DNA from: an uncultured beta proteobacterium
GTDB taxonomy: Bacteria > Pseudomonadota > Gammaproteobacteria > Burkholderiales > Burkholderiaceae_B
Assembly (NCBI GenBank): GCA_903821335.1
Contig: CAIJKV010000047.1
Coordinates: 1-36,975, forward strand
Length of the DNA stretch: 36,975 nucleotides
Direction of reading: 5' to 3'
Under the pieces are notes generated by a model, which was not told where the DNA came from, searched no databases, and saw nothing but the letters and a program-made list of their open reading frames with translations. Positions within the stretch are counted from its first letter, which is position 1. Each line of letters opens with the position of its first letter. Below are positions 1 to 8,038 of the stretch, piece by piece. The position numbers and the translations under genes were made by a program.

Positions 1-1
1 C

Positions 2-955
2 GCGTTTTCGGTTGTCCAGGCGGCAGAGGTCAAACCCTATCGGATCACCATGGTGGTATTTCGCGGTTGCGAAGAGGCCTGCAAGGGGTTCAGGGACTAT
101 TGGGTCGACCACAAGATTCCTGTCGAGATCGAGATTCTCGATGTCCAGACCGACATAAGCAAAATTCCGGGGTTTATTGCAAGAGTGAAAGCGACCAAGC
201 CCGACCTTCTTGTCACCTGGGGTACGTCAGTCTCCCTGGAGATGCTTGGAACGATCGACAACGCGCATCCAGAAAAATACGTGACGGACATTCCGGCGCT
301 GTTCATGATCGCCTCGACACCTGTGGGTTCAGGGCTGGTGCGCAGCCTGGCCGCGCCCGGGCGTAACGTGAGCGGAACGCTATATATCGTTCCTGTCGAT
401 ACGCAGTTGAACGTTGCAAAACTTTATATGCCGTTCAAACGCGTGGGCTTTATCCTGAACCCGAGCGAAAATAATTCCCAGGTGGTGCTCAATGAATTGC
501 GAGCCGCCCGCAGCAAGTTCGGTTTCGAGTTGGTTGAGCGCGTGGTGCCGTTGGACAAGGCTGGCAAACCGATTGCAGCAAGCCTGCCTGGACTGGTGAA
601 CCAGTTGGCGGACGAGAAAGTAGATTTTCTGTATTTCGCGCCAGACACCTTCCTGCTGATCAACCGTGACATCATCACGCGCACCGCTGTAGAGCGCAAG
701 TTGCCGGTACTGGCGACGTCTGAGGCGGTGGTGCAAGAGGCCGACGCTCTGTTTGGCGTGGTCAATCACTATTACACCGTCGGCCAGCTGACGGCCTCAA
801 AGGCGGAAATGATTCTCGCCAAAAAAGTCCACCCCAAGGACATTCCCGTGGCAGCGCCTCCGGGGTTTTCCTTGGTGGTCAATATGCGCGTGGCCAACGA
901 GCTTAAAAATTACCCGCCGATCAGGGTGTTGAAGGTCGCGGAAATTATTCGCTAG
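2..955 (+). CDS. ABC-type substrate-binding protein (ABC_sub_bind family), 5' end cut by window
   Basis: The first ATG is at 50, but the frame is open to the left edge. The residues before it (AFSVVQA then AEVKPYRI) look like the end of a signal peptide with an A-x-A type cleavage site, so the true start lies outside the window and about 317 residues are visible. The fold pattern (RITMVVFRGCEEACKGF, TKPDLLVTWGTSVSLEML, ALFMIASTPVGSGLV, RPLPVLATSEAVV-like segments) fits the periplasmic binding proteins of PF04392, often paired with TrpX-type permeases. No permease or ATPase gene is visible here, so it is either orphan or its partners lie upstream. The ligand is unknown. Its 3' end overlaps the convergent formyltransferase by 11 bp. 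Confidence 0.75.
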   Translation, partial: AFSVVQAAEVKPYRITMVVFRGCEEACKGFRDYWVDHKIPVEIEILDVQTDISKIPGFIARVKATKPDLLVTWGTSVSLEMLGTIDNAHPEKYVTDIPALFMIASTPVGSGLVRSLAAPGRNVSGTLYIVPVDTQLNVAKLYMPFKRVGFILNPSENNSQVVLNELRAARSKFGFELVERVVPLDKAGKPIAASLPGLVNQLADEKVDFLYFAPDTFLLINRDIITRTAVERKLPVLATSEAVVQEADALFGVVNHYYTVGQLTASKAEMILAKKVHPKDIPVAAPPGFSLVVNMRVANELKNYPPIRVLKVAEIIR

Positions 956-1883
956 TGGTCAGGCGCGAATGGATGGCGTCGCGCAGGCGTTCAATGACGG
1001 GTGCGGTGCCGTGGGCATGAATGGCGGCCGTGTCCTGCTCGAGTGTCGCAGGGTCGAACAGGATCGACATCGCAGGCACGAGGGCCTCAGGGCAAAACTT
1101 CCGTAGCAGTTCACCGTAGACTTCAAACGAGACGGGTTTGATATTGCGCGCGCGCATCTCTTCAAATACGTGCTCTTCGGGCAGGTGGTAATAGCGAAAC
1201 GCTGCCTTGTCCTGCACACGCAGTACCGGGGTGTTGCCTGCTGCGATGTCCTTGAGCAAGTCGAGCAAGCTGGTGAGGCCCATCTGGTAGAGGTTGCCGA
1301 TGTGGGCAAACACAGACTGCGGGGGCTTGGACGGCATGTACGAAACCGAATAGATCGGTCCGGTATCGATCCCCATGTCGACTTTGTGCAGGGTGCATCC
1401 CAGCATGTCGTCGCCGTTGAGTATGCCCCTGAGCGGGGCGCACAAGCCTGCATAGCCGGGCAGGGCGCCCGGATGAATATTAAAGATGCCGTGGGGTGGA
1501 ATTTGCTCGATGTTGCCTTTGAAAATGAGGCTGAAACGTGCCGAAACGATGATGTCTGGTGCCCAGTCCCTGATCCTCTGCTCGCTCTCTGGCGCGTTGA
1601 TATTCTGGATGGTCTGGATGCTGACCCCGTACTCGTGCGCGCAGCCCTTGAATGTCAATAACTGTCCGTGCAAGGGTTGCGCATCAATGAGCGGGAAAAG
1701 AAGATCGAGTGGGAGCTCACGTTCGAGAAACTTCTCGTCGACCAGTTCTGGCACCTTGTTTTCTTCGGAACGGGTTTTGTCTGATAACAGCACCTTGACC
1801 TGATGGCCTGCCAGTTGCGGCAGGATAAAGTTCAGGATCGTTGCACCAAAGATGTCATTTTTAGAGCAGAACAGAATTTTCAT
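945..1883 (-). CDS. Formyltransferase-family protein (Fmt/ArnA-like N-terminal domain)
   Basis: This is a 312-residue protein with the N10-formyltetrahydrofolate-dependent formyltransferase fold. The catalytic triad is visible as Asn135 and His137 in FNIHPGALP and Asp173 in GIDTGPI. The Asn-to-Asp spacing of 38 equals that of E. coli methionyl-tRNA formyltransferase (N106/D144). It is not the housekeeping Fmt: the C-terminal tRNA-binding domain is unlike it and there is no def or rsm neighbour. Such stand-alone enzymes formylate amino sugars or amines, but the substrate cannot be told from sequence. It lies 52 bp behind the TAXI receptor gene on the same strand, so the two may be cotranscribed. 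I see no strong Shine-Dalgarno site before the ATG. Confidence 0.75.
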   Translation of the reverse strand: MKILFCSKNDIFGATILNFILPQLAGHQVKVLLSDKTRSEENKVPELVDEKFLERELPLDLLFPLIDAQPLHGQLLTFKGCAHEYGVSIQTIQNINAPESEQRIRDWAPDIIVSARFSLIFKGNIEQIPPHGIFNIHPGALPGYAGLCAPLRGILNGDDMLGCTLHKVDMGIDTGPIYSVSYMPSKPPQSVFAHIGNLYQMGLTSLLDLLKDIAAGNTPVLRVQDKAAFRYYHLPEEHVFEEMRARNIKPVSFEVYGELLRKFCPEALVPAMSILFDPATLEQDTAAIHAHGTAPVIERLRDAIHSRLTTSE

Positions 1884-1935
1884 TTTCAGCTAGTGAGGTG
1901 TGATTCAGGAGGCCAGCATTTTGCCTGGACCTCTG

Positions 1936-3237
1936 TCAGGTGTGATGTGGGGACGTGGGTCCCTTATTTTTTTTTGTGATGTCCCAGATGAGCTGCGTGG
2001 CTTTTTTGCTCGTGCCATCACTCTCATTGAAATAGGCCTCGATCTTTCGGATTTTTTTCAGTTCATTCGTCGAAAGAGATTTTTTTTGCGCCTTCTTGTG
2101 AAGATTTTCCAGTGCCGCGAGGTGGCGGTCAGCCGTGCCACCTTTCCAGATGTTGTAGGGTGAGGGAAAACCCATGAAACTGAAGAATACGTACGCACTC
2201 AATACAAAGCTCAAGAGCAGTGCAATTTTGTCCAGGACGCCAGCGATCCAGAAATTAAAGATTTTATATAGTGTCGGGACGAATCCGGTACCGCTCTTGT
2301 AGATTCTTTCCGCATCGGTGTCGCTGTCGAGGTCACGCTCAAGGTCCATGGTCGGGAAGGCACCACGGCTGGTCACCAGCGTGGGCGCCCGGAAGGCTTC
2401 TTTGAGTGTCAGGGCGATCTCTGTCACGACTGCCGGGTGGATATTGTCTTTTGCAATCACGGTCGCCGGTATGCCTATCATTTGAATGGGCGTGGCGGGC
2501 AAGTCCTTGCCCAGGCTAAAGGCACCAGGCTCGATGGTCAGGTGGTGAAGGTAACCGTATTTTTTAATGATGGCCTCCGCGCGGCCCAGGGACATCAGCG
2601 TTGCGACGCCAGACTCGCCGATGCGTGCGACGACCTTGTTGTTGGTTGGCTGCAGGAAGAACGCCACGTCAACCGTACCTTTTTCAATTGCATCCGCCAT
2701 TTCCAGTAAGGACAGAGGCACGTAGGTTGCATTGCCGGGATGAATACCATAGAGGTCCAGGACGGCGTCTGTCACGACACGCCCGCCGGTGTCGAGCGGG
2801 CCGACGCCGAGCCGCAAGCCAGCAAAATCTGCCGGGCTGTCAATCTTGAGGTTTTGCCTGAGGTATATAAAGAGGGGGTCCATGGTGATTGAGCCCAGGG
2901 ACTTGATATTCTGATATTTTCCTACGGGGACTTCATGGGCGATGAAGCCAATATCAACCCCTGACTTGGGGTCATCGACATGCTTGATGATCTGTAAGGT
3001 TTCTTCACTATTGATGACCGTGACAGTAATGCCTTTTTCCTTCAGTTTGGCTTTCAACAGGTGGGCGGTCGTGTCGAAGAAGCCTCCTTTTGGCCCGGCC
3101 TCGATGGAAACCGATTTTGGAGGCGCGTTAACGATGGCAGCAATAATGAGTGCAATCGCAAGCGCCAGGCAAATCCAGGGAAAAAATCGATAGATATTGA
3201 TTTTCTCGAGAGACTCGATCTTTGCGTTGTCGGTCAT
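1936..3237 (-). CDS. TAXI-family TRAP-type solute receptor with membrane anchors at both ends
   Basis: This 433-residue protein matches the TAXI group of TRAP transporter solute receptors. The binding domain starts after residue 40 (SVSIEAGPKGGFFDTTAHLL) and contains VDIGFIAHE and VDVAFFLQPTNN. Unlike a free periplasmic receptor it has an N-terminal hydrophobic segment (about 18-38) without an obvious cleavage site, and a second one near 335-357, followed by a charged Lys-rich cytoplasmic-type tail. It is therefore probably membrane-anchored at both ends. No TRAP permease (DctQ/DctM type) is in the window, so it may serve a distant permease or act as a sensor. The formyltransferase gene follows on the same strand. 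Confidence 0.8.
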   Translation of the reverse strand: MTDNAKIESLEKINIYRFFPWICLALAIALIIAAIVNAPPKSVSIEAGPKGGFFDTTAHLLKAKLKEKGITVTVINSEETLQIIKHVDDPKSGVDIGFIAHEVPVGKYQNIKSLGSITMDPLFIYLRQNLKIDSPADFAGLRLGVGPLDTGGRVVTDAVLDLYGIHPGNATYVPLSLLEMADAIEKGTVDVAFFLQPTNNKVVARIGESGVATLMSLGRAEAIIKKYGYLHHLTIEPGAFSLGKDLPATPIQMIGIPATVIAKDNIHPAVVTEIALTLKEAFRAPTLVTSRGAFPTMDLERDLDSDTDAERIYKSGTGFVPTLYKIFNFWIAGVLDKIALLLSFVLSAYVFFSFMGFPSPYNIWKGGTADRHLAALENLHKKAQKKSLSTNELKKIRKIEAYFNESDGTSKKATQLIWDITKKNKGPTSPHHT

Positions 3238-3447
3238 GGTGGCTGCACGGGAATGGGTAAGGGGAAATTCAGGGCATGCTATTTCCCTGTTGCTTGATAT
3301 AAGGCAAGCGAACCCGATGTTATAGGAAAATGGCGCCTTCGTGGCGACTCAGCGGGTGCGGTGGTCGCTGTTGTGGCTCGGCATGGACGTTTATTGACTT
3401 GACTTGACTGACGATTGACCGTTGCGTCAGGAAACCACTGGATTGCA

Positions 3448-3978
3448 TCACCACAGCGTGTAGGCGGTGACGTATTTACTCGCAGCGTGACCTTGTCGGA
3501 CGGCCAGTTGATGCCACTTGCGTGACTCGTTCATGTCTTGCGGCACGCCCATGCCCTGGGCATACATGATGCTCAGGCTGAGTTGGGCGTACGCCAGTCC
3601 CTTCTCTGCAGCCTTACGAAAGTAAGCGGCAGCCTCTTTGTAGTCTATGGAAGTCCCGCGGCCATTCAAGTACATGTAGCCGACGTTGCCCAGGGCGTAG
3701 ACATTATCCCGATGTGCGTAATCCTTGAATTTTCGCAAAGCCGCCTTGTGGTTGCCGATTTGGTATTGCGCCAACGCTGCTTTGAGCTCGACCGAGTCAG
3801 TGCTCTGGGCCGAGGCACCCGCGCACCACAAGGAACATAAAAAGAGCAGGAATTTGACCAACGATGTTTTAAGCAGGCCTGCACGTAAAAATTGACCCCA
3901 GGTGGCGCTCACACCAGTTCTCAGCCCTGTCGGGCAGTGCATATTCAGGGCAGAAGGGTAAGTGATATCAGCGTGCAT
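3448..3978 (-). CDS. Exported Sel1-like repeat protein
   Basis: The C-terminal two thirds hold tandem Sel1/TPR-like repeats: ALGNVGYMYLNGRG, EAAAYFRKAAEKGLAYAQ, LSIMYAQGMGVPQD and SRKWHQLAVRQGHA. A typical signal peptide (LVKFLLFLCSLWCAGASAQ) begins only about residue 40 of the longest frame, so the ATG at 3978 may not be the real start. A TTG (Leu codon before VKF) or the GTG about residue 23 are alternatives, but none has a clear Shine-Dalgarno site. The first 35 or so residues should be treated as doubtful. Sel1 repeats mediate protein-protein contacts and the partner is unknown. The gene is divergent from the metallophosphoesterase-like gene across an AT-rich intergenic stretch. Confidence 0.7.
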   Translation of the reverse strand: MHADITYPSALNMHCPTGLRTGVSATWGQFLRAGLLKTSLVKFLLFLCSLWCAGASAQSTDSVELKAALAQYQIGNHKAALRKFKDYAHRDNVYALGNVGYMYLNGRGTSIDYKEAAAYFRKAAEKGLAYAQLSLSIMYAQGMGVPQDMNESRKWHQLAVRQGHAASKYVTAYTLW

Positions 3979-4000
3979 GGCTTAAGTAGGTTATCAATTG

Positions 4001-4068
4001 ATTAAAATGATACCTTATAAAGCATATTAAGTGATTAATATGATATTAATGCCTTAAAAATGATACGA
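4001..4068. repeat. Three spaced copies of an AT-rich ATTAAWATGATA-like motif
   Basis: The core ATGATA, preceded by an A/T tract, occurs at 4007-4012, 4040-4045 and 4060-4065. The spacings of 33 and 20 bp are close to three and two helical turns. The stretch is far more AT-rich than the flanking genes and lies between the divergent Sel1 and phosphoesterase genes. It may be a protein-binding array or simply a curved AT-rich promoter region; no regulator can be assigned. Confidence 0.35.
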
Positions 4069-4132
4069 ATTAGTTGTGATTCTGCATCAAAAGGGTGAGT
4101 CTAGTCTCTCGATTCAGGCAATTTTGCTGGGC

Positions 4133-4146
4133 TTGATTGATATCAA
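4133..4146. promoter_or_regulatory. Putative FNR/ANR box
   Basis: TTGAT-TGAT-ATCAA is a perfect match to the FNR/ANR-type dyad TTGAT-N4-ATCAA. Its centre is 45 bp before the start codon of the exported phosphoesterase-like gene at 4185 and about 160 bp before the divergent Sel1 gene. For class II activation (centre near -41.5) the transcript of the plus-strand gene would begin almost at its ATG, so repression, or activation of the divergent gene, must also be considered. Confidence 0.5.
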
Positions 4147-4184
4147 CTTGTTGATTTTGTTCGATTTTTCTTGTAAGCTAAGAT

Positions 4185-5180
4185 ATGTTTTGGATTATTC
4201 GTCAACTCTGTAATCTGCAAGGCGTTGCGTTTGCCCTTTGCCTGGCAACGCTTGTGCTCATGGGTGCCTCGGGGGTGGCCAGGGCTGACAGCTTTTCTTT
4301 TGTTGCGCTTGGCGACTTGCCTTATGGCTTTGATGCCACGGCGGGTGCGCAGTATCGGGCCTTGATCCAGAAAATTAACCAGACCCAGCCTTTGTTTTCA
4401 GTGCATGTTGGTGATTTCAAGGCCGGCTACACGCCCTGTTCAGACCAGGAGTTTGCTAAACAACGCGGGCACTTTGACCTGTTTGAGCAGGCAGTCGTCT
4501 ATACACCCGGTGACAATGACTGGACCGATTGCCATCGCCTGTCCAACGGCAACTACGATCCGCAGGAACGTTTAGCCAGGCTGCGCGAGGTCTTTTTCTA
4601 TCCGCACCAATCGCTTGGCCAGCATCCCATGCCTGTTGAAAGCCAGCCGCAAGTGATGCCCGCGTACCGCGCTTTTGTCGAGAACCAGCGCTGGCAAATC
4701 TCCAGGACCTTGTTTGTGACCCTGCATCTCGTGGGTAGCAACAATAACTATGACTTTCTCAATGCCACGGCGCAAAAGGAATTTCGCGAGCGCGAGCGCG
4801 CGAATATCGCCTGGATTCAGGATGCGTTTCGGTTGGCCGACGAGCGTAAACTTCAAGCTGTCGTGTTTGCCTTCCAGGCCGATGTGTTTCGGTCGGCATC
4901 GTTGCAAGAAACCTATCCGCGTGCGTCAGGGTTCCGGAATTCGGTTGGGCTGACGTTGCTGCCGCTGGCACGTGCCTTTGGCAAGCCTGTGTTGATCGTT
5001 CATGGAGACAGCCATGAATTCAAGTTCAACCAGGCTTTTTATCTTGATCAAAAACGCTTGTTGAATGTTTACCGCCTGGAGGTTCCAGGCGATTTCAGTA
5101 CCGAGGCAGTGCGTGTCCAGGTCGACGAGGGCAAGGCTGCACCGTTTACTGTACGCTTGCTTGATACACGCCACCGCTAG
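4185..5180 (+). CDS. Exported metallophosphoesterase-like protein
   Basis: This 331-residue protein has a signal peptide (hydrophobic residues 12-33, likely cleavage after the Ala of VARA). The calcineurin-type metal motifs are recognisable but divergent: ALGDLPYG (GDxH region with the His replaced), VHVGDFKAG (GDxxD-like), PGDNDWTDCHR (standing for GNHD) and VHGDSHEFKFN (GHxH region). The order fits the metallophosphoesterase fold, but replacement of key His residues leaves activity uncertain. An in-frame TAA lies at 4179-4181, so the ATG at 4185 is the first usable start. The Bug receptor follows 10 bp downstream on the same strand. The role is unknown; phosphomonoesters or nucleotides in the periplasm are the natural guess. 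Confidence 0.65.
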   Translation: MFWIIRQLCNLQGVAFALCLATLVLMGASGVARADSFSFVALGDLPYGFDATAGAQYRALIQKINQTQPLFSVHVGDFKAGYTPCSDQEFAKQRGHFDLFEQAVVYTPGDNDWTDCHRLSNGNYDPQERLARLREVFFYPHQSLGQHPMPVESQPQVMPAYRAFVENQRWQISRTLFVTLHLVGSNNNYDFLNATAQKEFRERERANIAWIQDAFRLADERKLQAVVFAFQADVFRSASLQETYPRASGFRNSVGLTLLPLARAFGKPVLIVHGDSHEFKFNQAFYLDQKRLLNVYRLEVPGDFSTEAVRVQVDEGKAAPFTVRLLDTRHR

Positions 5181-5190
5181 GAACAACAGA

Positions 5191-6159
5191 ATGCTTTTAC
5201 GTTGCAGTTTCTTTCTTTTGTTGTCCTTTGCCACGGGCGTATTTGCCCAGGTTACGGCACCGAATCCGACCTATCCGAGCGGCACGGTCAAAATCGTGTC
5301 TCCCTTTGCCACCGGAGGCATCGCAGATACCTTTGCCAGAGTCATTGCCCAGCATCTGAGCGAAGCTTTCCACCAGCCTTTCATCGTCGAGAACAAGACC
5401 GGCGGTGGGGGCAACATCGGGGCCGATCTGGTTGCCAAGGCGGCGCCAAATGGCTATACGCTTGTCATGGGAAGCATCGGCACGCATGCGGTTAATCAAT
5501 ATCTCGTCAAGGATATGCCTTACGATCCCATCCGGGATTTTGCACCGGTGGCCTATGTCATGAATGCGGAGGGCTTGCTCGTCATCCATCCGTCCATTCC
5601 TGCGGACAGCGTCAGCGAACTGATTGCGCTGATCAAGGCGCGGCCCGGAAAAATTGCCTATGGCTCCGGAGGTGTCGGAACCAGCGGACACCTGGCGGGT
5701 GAGTTGTTCAAGTCGACTGCAAACGTCGACATGGTGCATGTCCCGTACAAGGGAAATACGCTGGCCATCAACGATTTGATTGGCGGACAGACACAAGTGA
5801 TGTTTGCGACCATGCCGACTGTCTTGCCTTTCGTTAAGTCCGGAAAGCTCAAGGCACTGGCTGTGATCGGGCCGTCCAGAGCCAGCGCGTTGCCACAAGT
5901 GCCGACGGTCGCCGAAACACTACCTGGGTTTGAGGTGACGAACTGGATTGGATTGTTTGCCCCCGCCGGCACGCCACCAGATATTGTCAACAAGCTCAAC
6001 GCCGAAGTGATTCAGGTCATGCAGGAGCCAGCGGTGCAGGAACGACTTGCGGCAGAGGGGGCCACTTTTTCGCCCATGACACCCAAGGAATTTGGTGCTT
6101 TCCAGCAGTCCGAGTCCGACAAGTGGGCAGGGATTGTGCGTGGGCTGAAGTTTGACTGA
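5191..6159 (+). CDS. Bug-family tripartite tricarboxylate transporter receptor
   Basis: I start this gene at the ATG at 5191, preceded by AGGAACAACAG and followed by a signal peptide (LLRCSFFLLLSFATGVFAQ); the frame is open further upstream but only as overlap with the previous gene. The mature part has the Bug signature: VKIVSPFATGGIADTFARV, the P-loop-like VENKTGGGGNIGADLVAKA, MPYDPIRDFAPV, ARPGKIAYGSGGVGTSGHLAGELF, and the end GAFQQSESDKWAGIV. Length (322 aa) is normal. Bug receptors bind carboxylates or amides for TctAB permeases; no TctA/TctB gene is in the window. This family is greatly expanded in Alcaligenaceae. Confidence 0.9.
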   Translation: MLLRCSFFLLLSFATGVFAQVTAPNPTYPSGTVKIVSPFATGGIADTFARVIAQHLSEAFHQPFIVENKTGGGGNIGADLVAKAAPNGYTLVMGSIGTHAVNQYLVKDMPYDPIRDFAPVAYVMNAEGLLVIHPSIPADSVSELIALIKARPGKIAYGSGGVGTSGHLAGELFKSTANVDMVHVPYKGNTLAINDLIGGQTQVMFATMPTVLPFVKSGKLKALAVIGPSRASALPQVPTVAETLPGFEVTNWIGLFAPAGTPPDIVNKLNAEVIQVMQEPAVQERLAAEGATFSPMTPKEFGAFQQSESDKWAGIVRGLKFD

Positions 6160-6193
6160 GCTGTCTGGCACGGTGTGCCACGGGTTGCCAGGT

Positions 6194-6601
6194 ATGTTGA
6201 AACAAAACCAGTATTGCCCTTGTGGGCGTCTGAACGGTAAGCGTGCCTTGTCGTACGCACTGTGCTGTGGTCGCTATCTCGACCATTTTGAAACAACACC
6301 GGCGCCTGACGCAGAGAGCCTGATGCGTTCGCGCTACACCGCCTTTGTGCTTGAACGTGACTGCTATTTGCGTGACACCTGGCTGGCCGAAAAATGTCCT
6401 GACCTGCTCGCTGTTGAGCCTGATGTGAAATGGTTAGGGCTTGAGGTCAGGGCGCATCGCCAGCTGGACGCCGACCACGCCGAGGTCGAGTTCGTGGCGC
6501 GCAACCGCCTGCAGGGCCGGGCGTCGCGCCTGCATGAAACCAGTCGTTTTGTTCGCCTGGCAGGTCGCTGGCTCTATGTCGACGGTGTGGTTCGCCCTTG
6601 A
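6194..6601 (+). CDS. ychJ: YchJ-family protein (UPF0225, SEC-C-like zinc motif)
   Basis: I chose the ATG at 6194, which gives 135 residues starting MLKQNQYCPCG; an upstream ATG at 6152 would overlap the Bug gene and add residues not seen in the family. The N-terminal Cys cluster (YCPCG ... ALCCGRYL) is the SEC-C-like zinc-binding motif, followed by the conserved ESLMRSRYTAFVL segment and an NTF2-like domain ending in RWLYVDGVV. The biochemical function is not established. It is a small cytoplasmic protein in a run of same-strand genes. Confidence 0.85.
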   Translation: MLKQNQYCPCGRLNGKRALSYALCCGRYLDHFETTPAPDAESLMRSRYTAFVLERDCYLRDTWLAEKCPDLLAVEPDVKWLGLEVRAHRQLDADHAEVEFVARNRLQGRASRLHETSRFVRLAGRWLYVDGVVRP

Positions 6602-6686
6602 TCAGTGCCTCAGGCCGACGCGATTGCCCGTGCATAATCATCATCCCATCACTCAACGCCAACAAGCCATCCCTCAGGGCCACAAA

Positions 6687-7379
6687 ATGTTCAAACTCTA
6701 CCTCGGTAACAAGAACTATTCGTCGTGGTCCATGCGTCCCTGGGTGTTGATGCGCCAGGCGGGCATTCCTTTTGAAGAGGTTCTGGTTCGTTTCGACTCC
6801 TTTGAGGCTGACTCGCAATTCAAACGTACCGTTTCGGCGGTCACGCCCACGGCTAAGGTTCCGGTGCTGGTTGACGGTGACCTGGTCGTCTGGGATACGC
6901 TCGCCATGACTGAATACTTGGCCGAACGCTTGCCGGGCTTGAAGCTCTGGCCGACCGACGCCAGCGCCCGGGCGCGGGCGCGAAGTGTCTGCGCAGAGAT
7001 GCACTCAGGGTTCGGCAACTTGCGCACGGCGTGTCCGATGAATATTGAGGCGAGTCTTGCACAGGTCGGCGCGCTGGCCTGGCGGGACAAGCCCGGTGTG
7101 CGCGCCGATGTTGCGCGGCTTGAAAACATGTGGGCCGCGTTGTTGGCCGAGCATGGCGGTCCGATGCTGTTCGGGGCGTTCAGCGCGGCCGATGCGTTTT
7201 TTGCGCCCGTCTGCATGCGGTTCAGAACCTACGCCTTGCCGGTGTCTGAGACGGTGTCAAACTATGTCGAGCGTGTTGCGGCCTTGCCAGCTGTGCAGGA
7301 CTGGATGCGAGATGCGATCGCTGAGAATGATTTTCGCGATTTTGAAGAACCTTACCGCCTTGGGAATGCCCGGACATGA
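6687..7379 (+). CDS. Glutathione S-transferase family protein
   Basis: The start at 6687 gives MFKLYLGNKNYSSWSMRPWVLM, the characteristic N-terminus of a bacterial GST subgroup with NYSSWS-R-P near the active site. The thioredoxin-like half (about 1-80) includes TPTAKVPVLVDGDLVVWDTLAMTEYLAE (cis-Pro loop and the E-S/T-like glutathione contact region), and the helical half follows to residue 230. The frame is open upstream to 6441 only as antisense or overlap with ychJ. The stop overlaps the start of the next gene (ATGA at 7376-7379), so the two are translationally coupled. The substrate is unknown. Confidence 0.85.
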   Translation: MFKLYLGNKNYSSWSMRPWVLMRQAGIPFEEVLVRFDSFEADSQFKRTVSAVTPTAKVPVLVDGDLVVWDTLAMTEYLAERLPGLKLWPTDASARARARSVCAEMHSGFGNLRTACPMNIEASLAQVGALAWRDKPGVRADVARLENMWAALLAEHGGPMLFGAFSAADAFFAPVCMRFRTYALPVSETVSNYVERVAALPAVQDWMRDAIAENDFRDFEEPYRLGNART

Positions 7380-8038
7380 TTCATTTTCTTTCGCGACTGG
7401 TGTTGGGTGCTTTGTTATGTGGCAGCACAGGATGGCTGGCGAGCGCGGGTTGGGCGCAAACACCGCACACCCACCAGCACAGCTTTGGTGGTGCGGACCA
7501 GTGGGCACAGGTTTTTGACGATCCCGAGCGCGACAAGTGGCAAAAGCCCCACGAGGTGATTCAGGCGTTGGCGCTTAAACCTGATTCAGTTGTCGCCGAT
7601 ATTGGCTCGGGTACTGGTTATTTCGCGATTCGGCTGGCCCACATGGTGCCGCAGGGCGTCGTCTATGGGGTCGACACTGAGCCGGATATGGTGAAATACC
7701 TGACCGAGCGCGCCCGAAAACTAGGCCTGACGAATCTGATTGCTCTGGCCGGCGCGCCTGATGATCCGCGCTTGCCGGCTAACGTCGATGTCGCGTTATT
7801 TGTCGATGTGTTTCATCACGTTGAAAACCGTGCGGCGTATTTGAAAAAACTGCGTGCGTCTCTCAAACCGGGTGGTCGAATCGCCGTGATTGACTTCCGG
7901 ATGGATGGTCCGGTGGGGCCCCCGAAAGAGGGAAGGATTTCAGCCGAGCAGGTCACGGTCGAACTCAAGGCGGCAGGTTTTTCGCTAGTCCAGCAGCATG
8001 CGTTCTTGCCAAATCAATACTTCCTAATCTTTCAATAG
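7376..8038 (+). CDS. Exported class I SAM-dependent methyltransferase
   Basis: This 220-residue protein starts with a hydrophobic signal sequence (residues 5-28, likely cleavage after WAQ), then a His-rich stretch (TPHTHQHSF). A complete Rossmann methyltransferase domain follows: VVADIGSGTGYFAIRLA (motif I), VYGVDTEPDMVKYL (motif II acidic loop), VDVALFVDVFHHVEN and LKPGGRIAVIDF. The signal sequence is unexpected because S-adenosylmethionine is cytosolic. It may be a membrane-tethered or mis-predicted leader, or a family whose periplasmic members have another ligand. It is coupled to the GST gene by ATGA overlap and its 3' end overlaps the convergent DUF779 gene by 15 bp. Confidence 0.75.
   Translation: MIHFLSRLVLGALLCGSTGWLASAGWAQTPHTHQHSFGGADQWAQVFDDPERDKWQKPHEVIQALALKPDSVVADIGSGTGYFAIRLAHMVPQGVVYGVDTEPDMVKYLTERARKLGLTNLIALAGAPDDPRLPANVDVALFVDVFHHVENRAAYLKKLRASLKPGGRIAVIDFRMDGPVGPPKEGRISAEQVTVELKAAGFSLVQQHAFLPNQYFLIFQ

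Noticed and set aside
945-1883. Housekeeping methionyl-tRNA formyltransferase (fmt)
   Set aside because: The catalytic triad is shared, but the rest of the chain does not resemble Fmt and there is no def/rsmB context.
3878-3915. Possible remnant of an insertion sequence end (CGTAAAAATTGACCCCAGGTGG-like, IS21 style)
   Set aside because: The resemblance to IS21-type termini is from memory only, no transposase fragment or matching opposite end is visible, and the stretch lies within the frame of the Sel1 protein.
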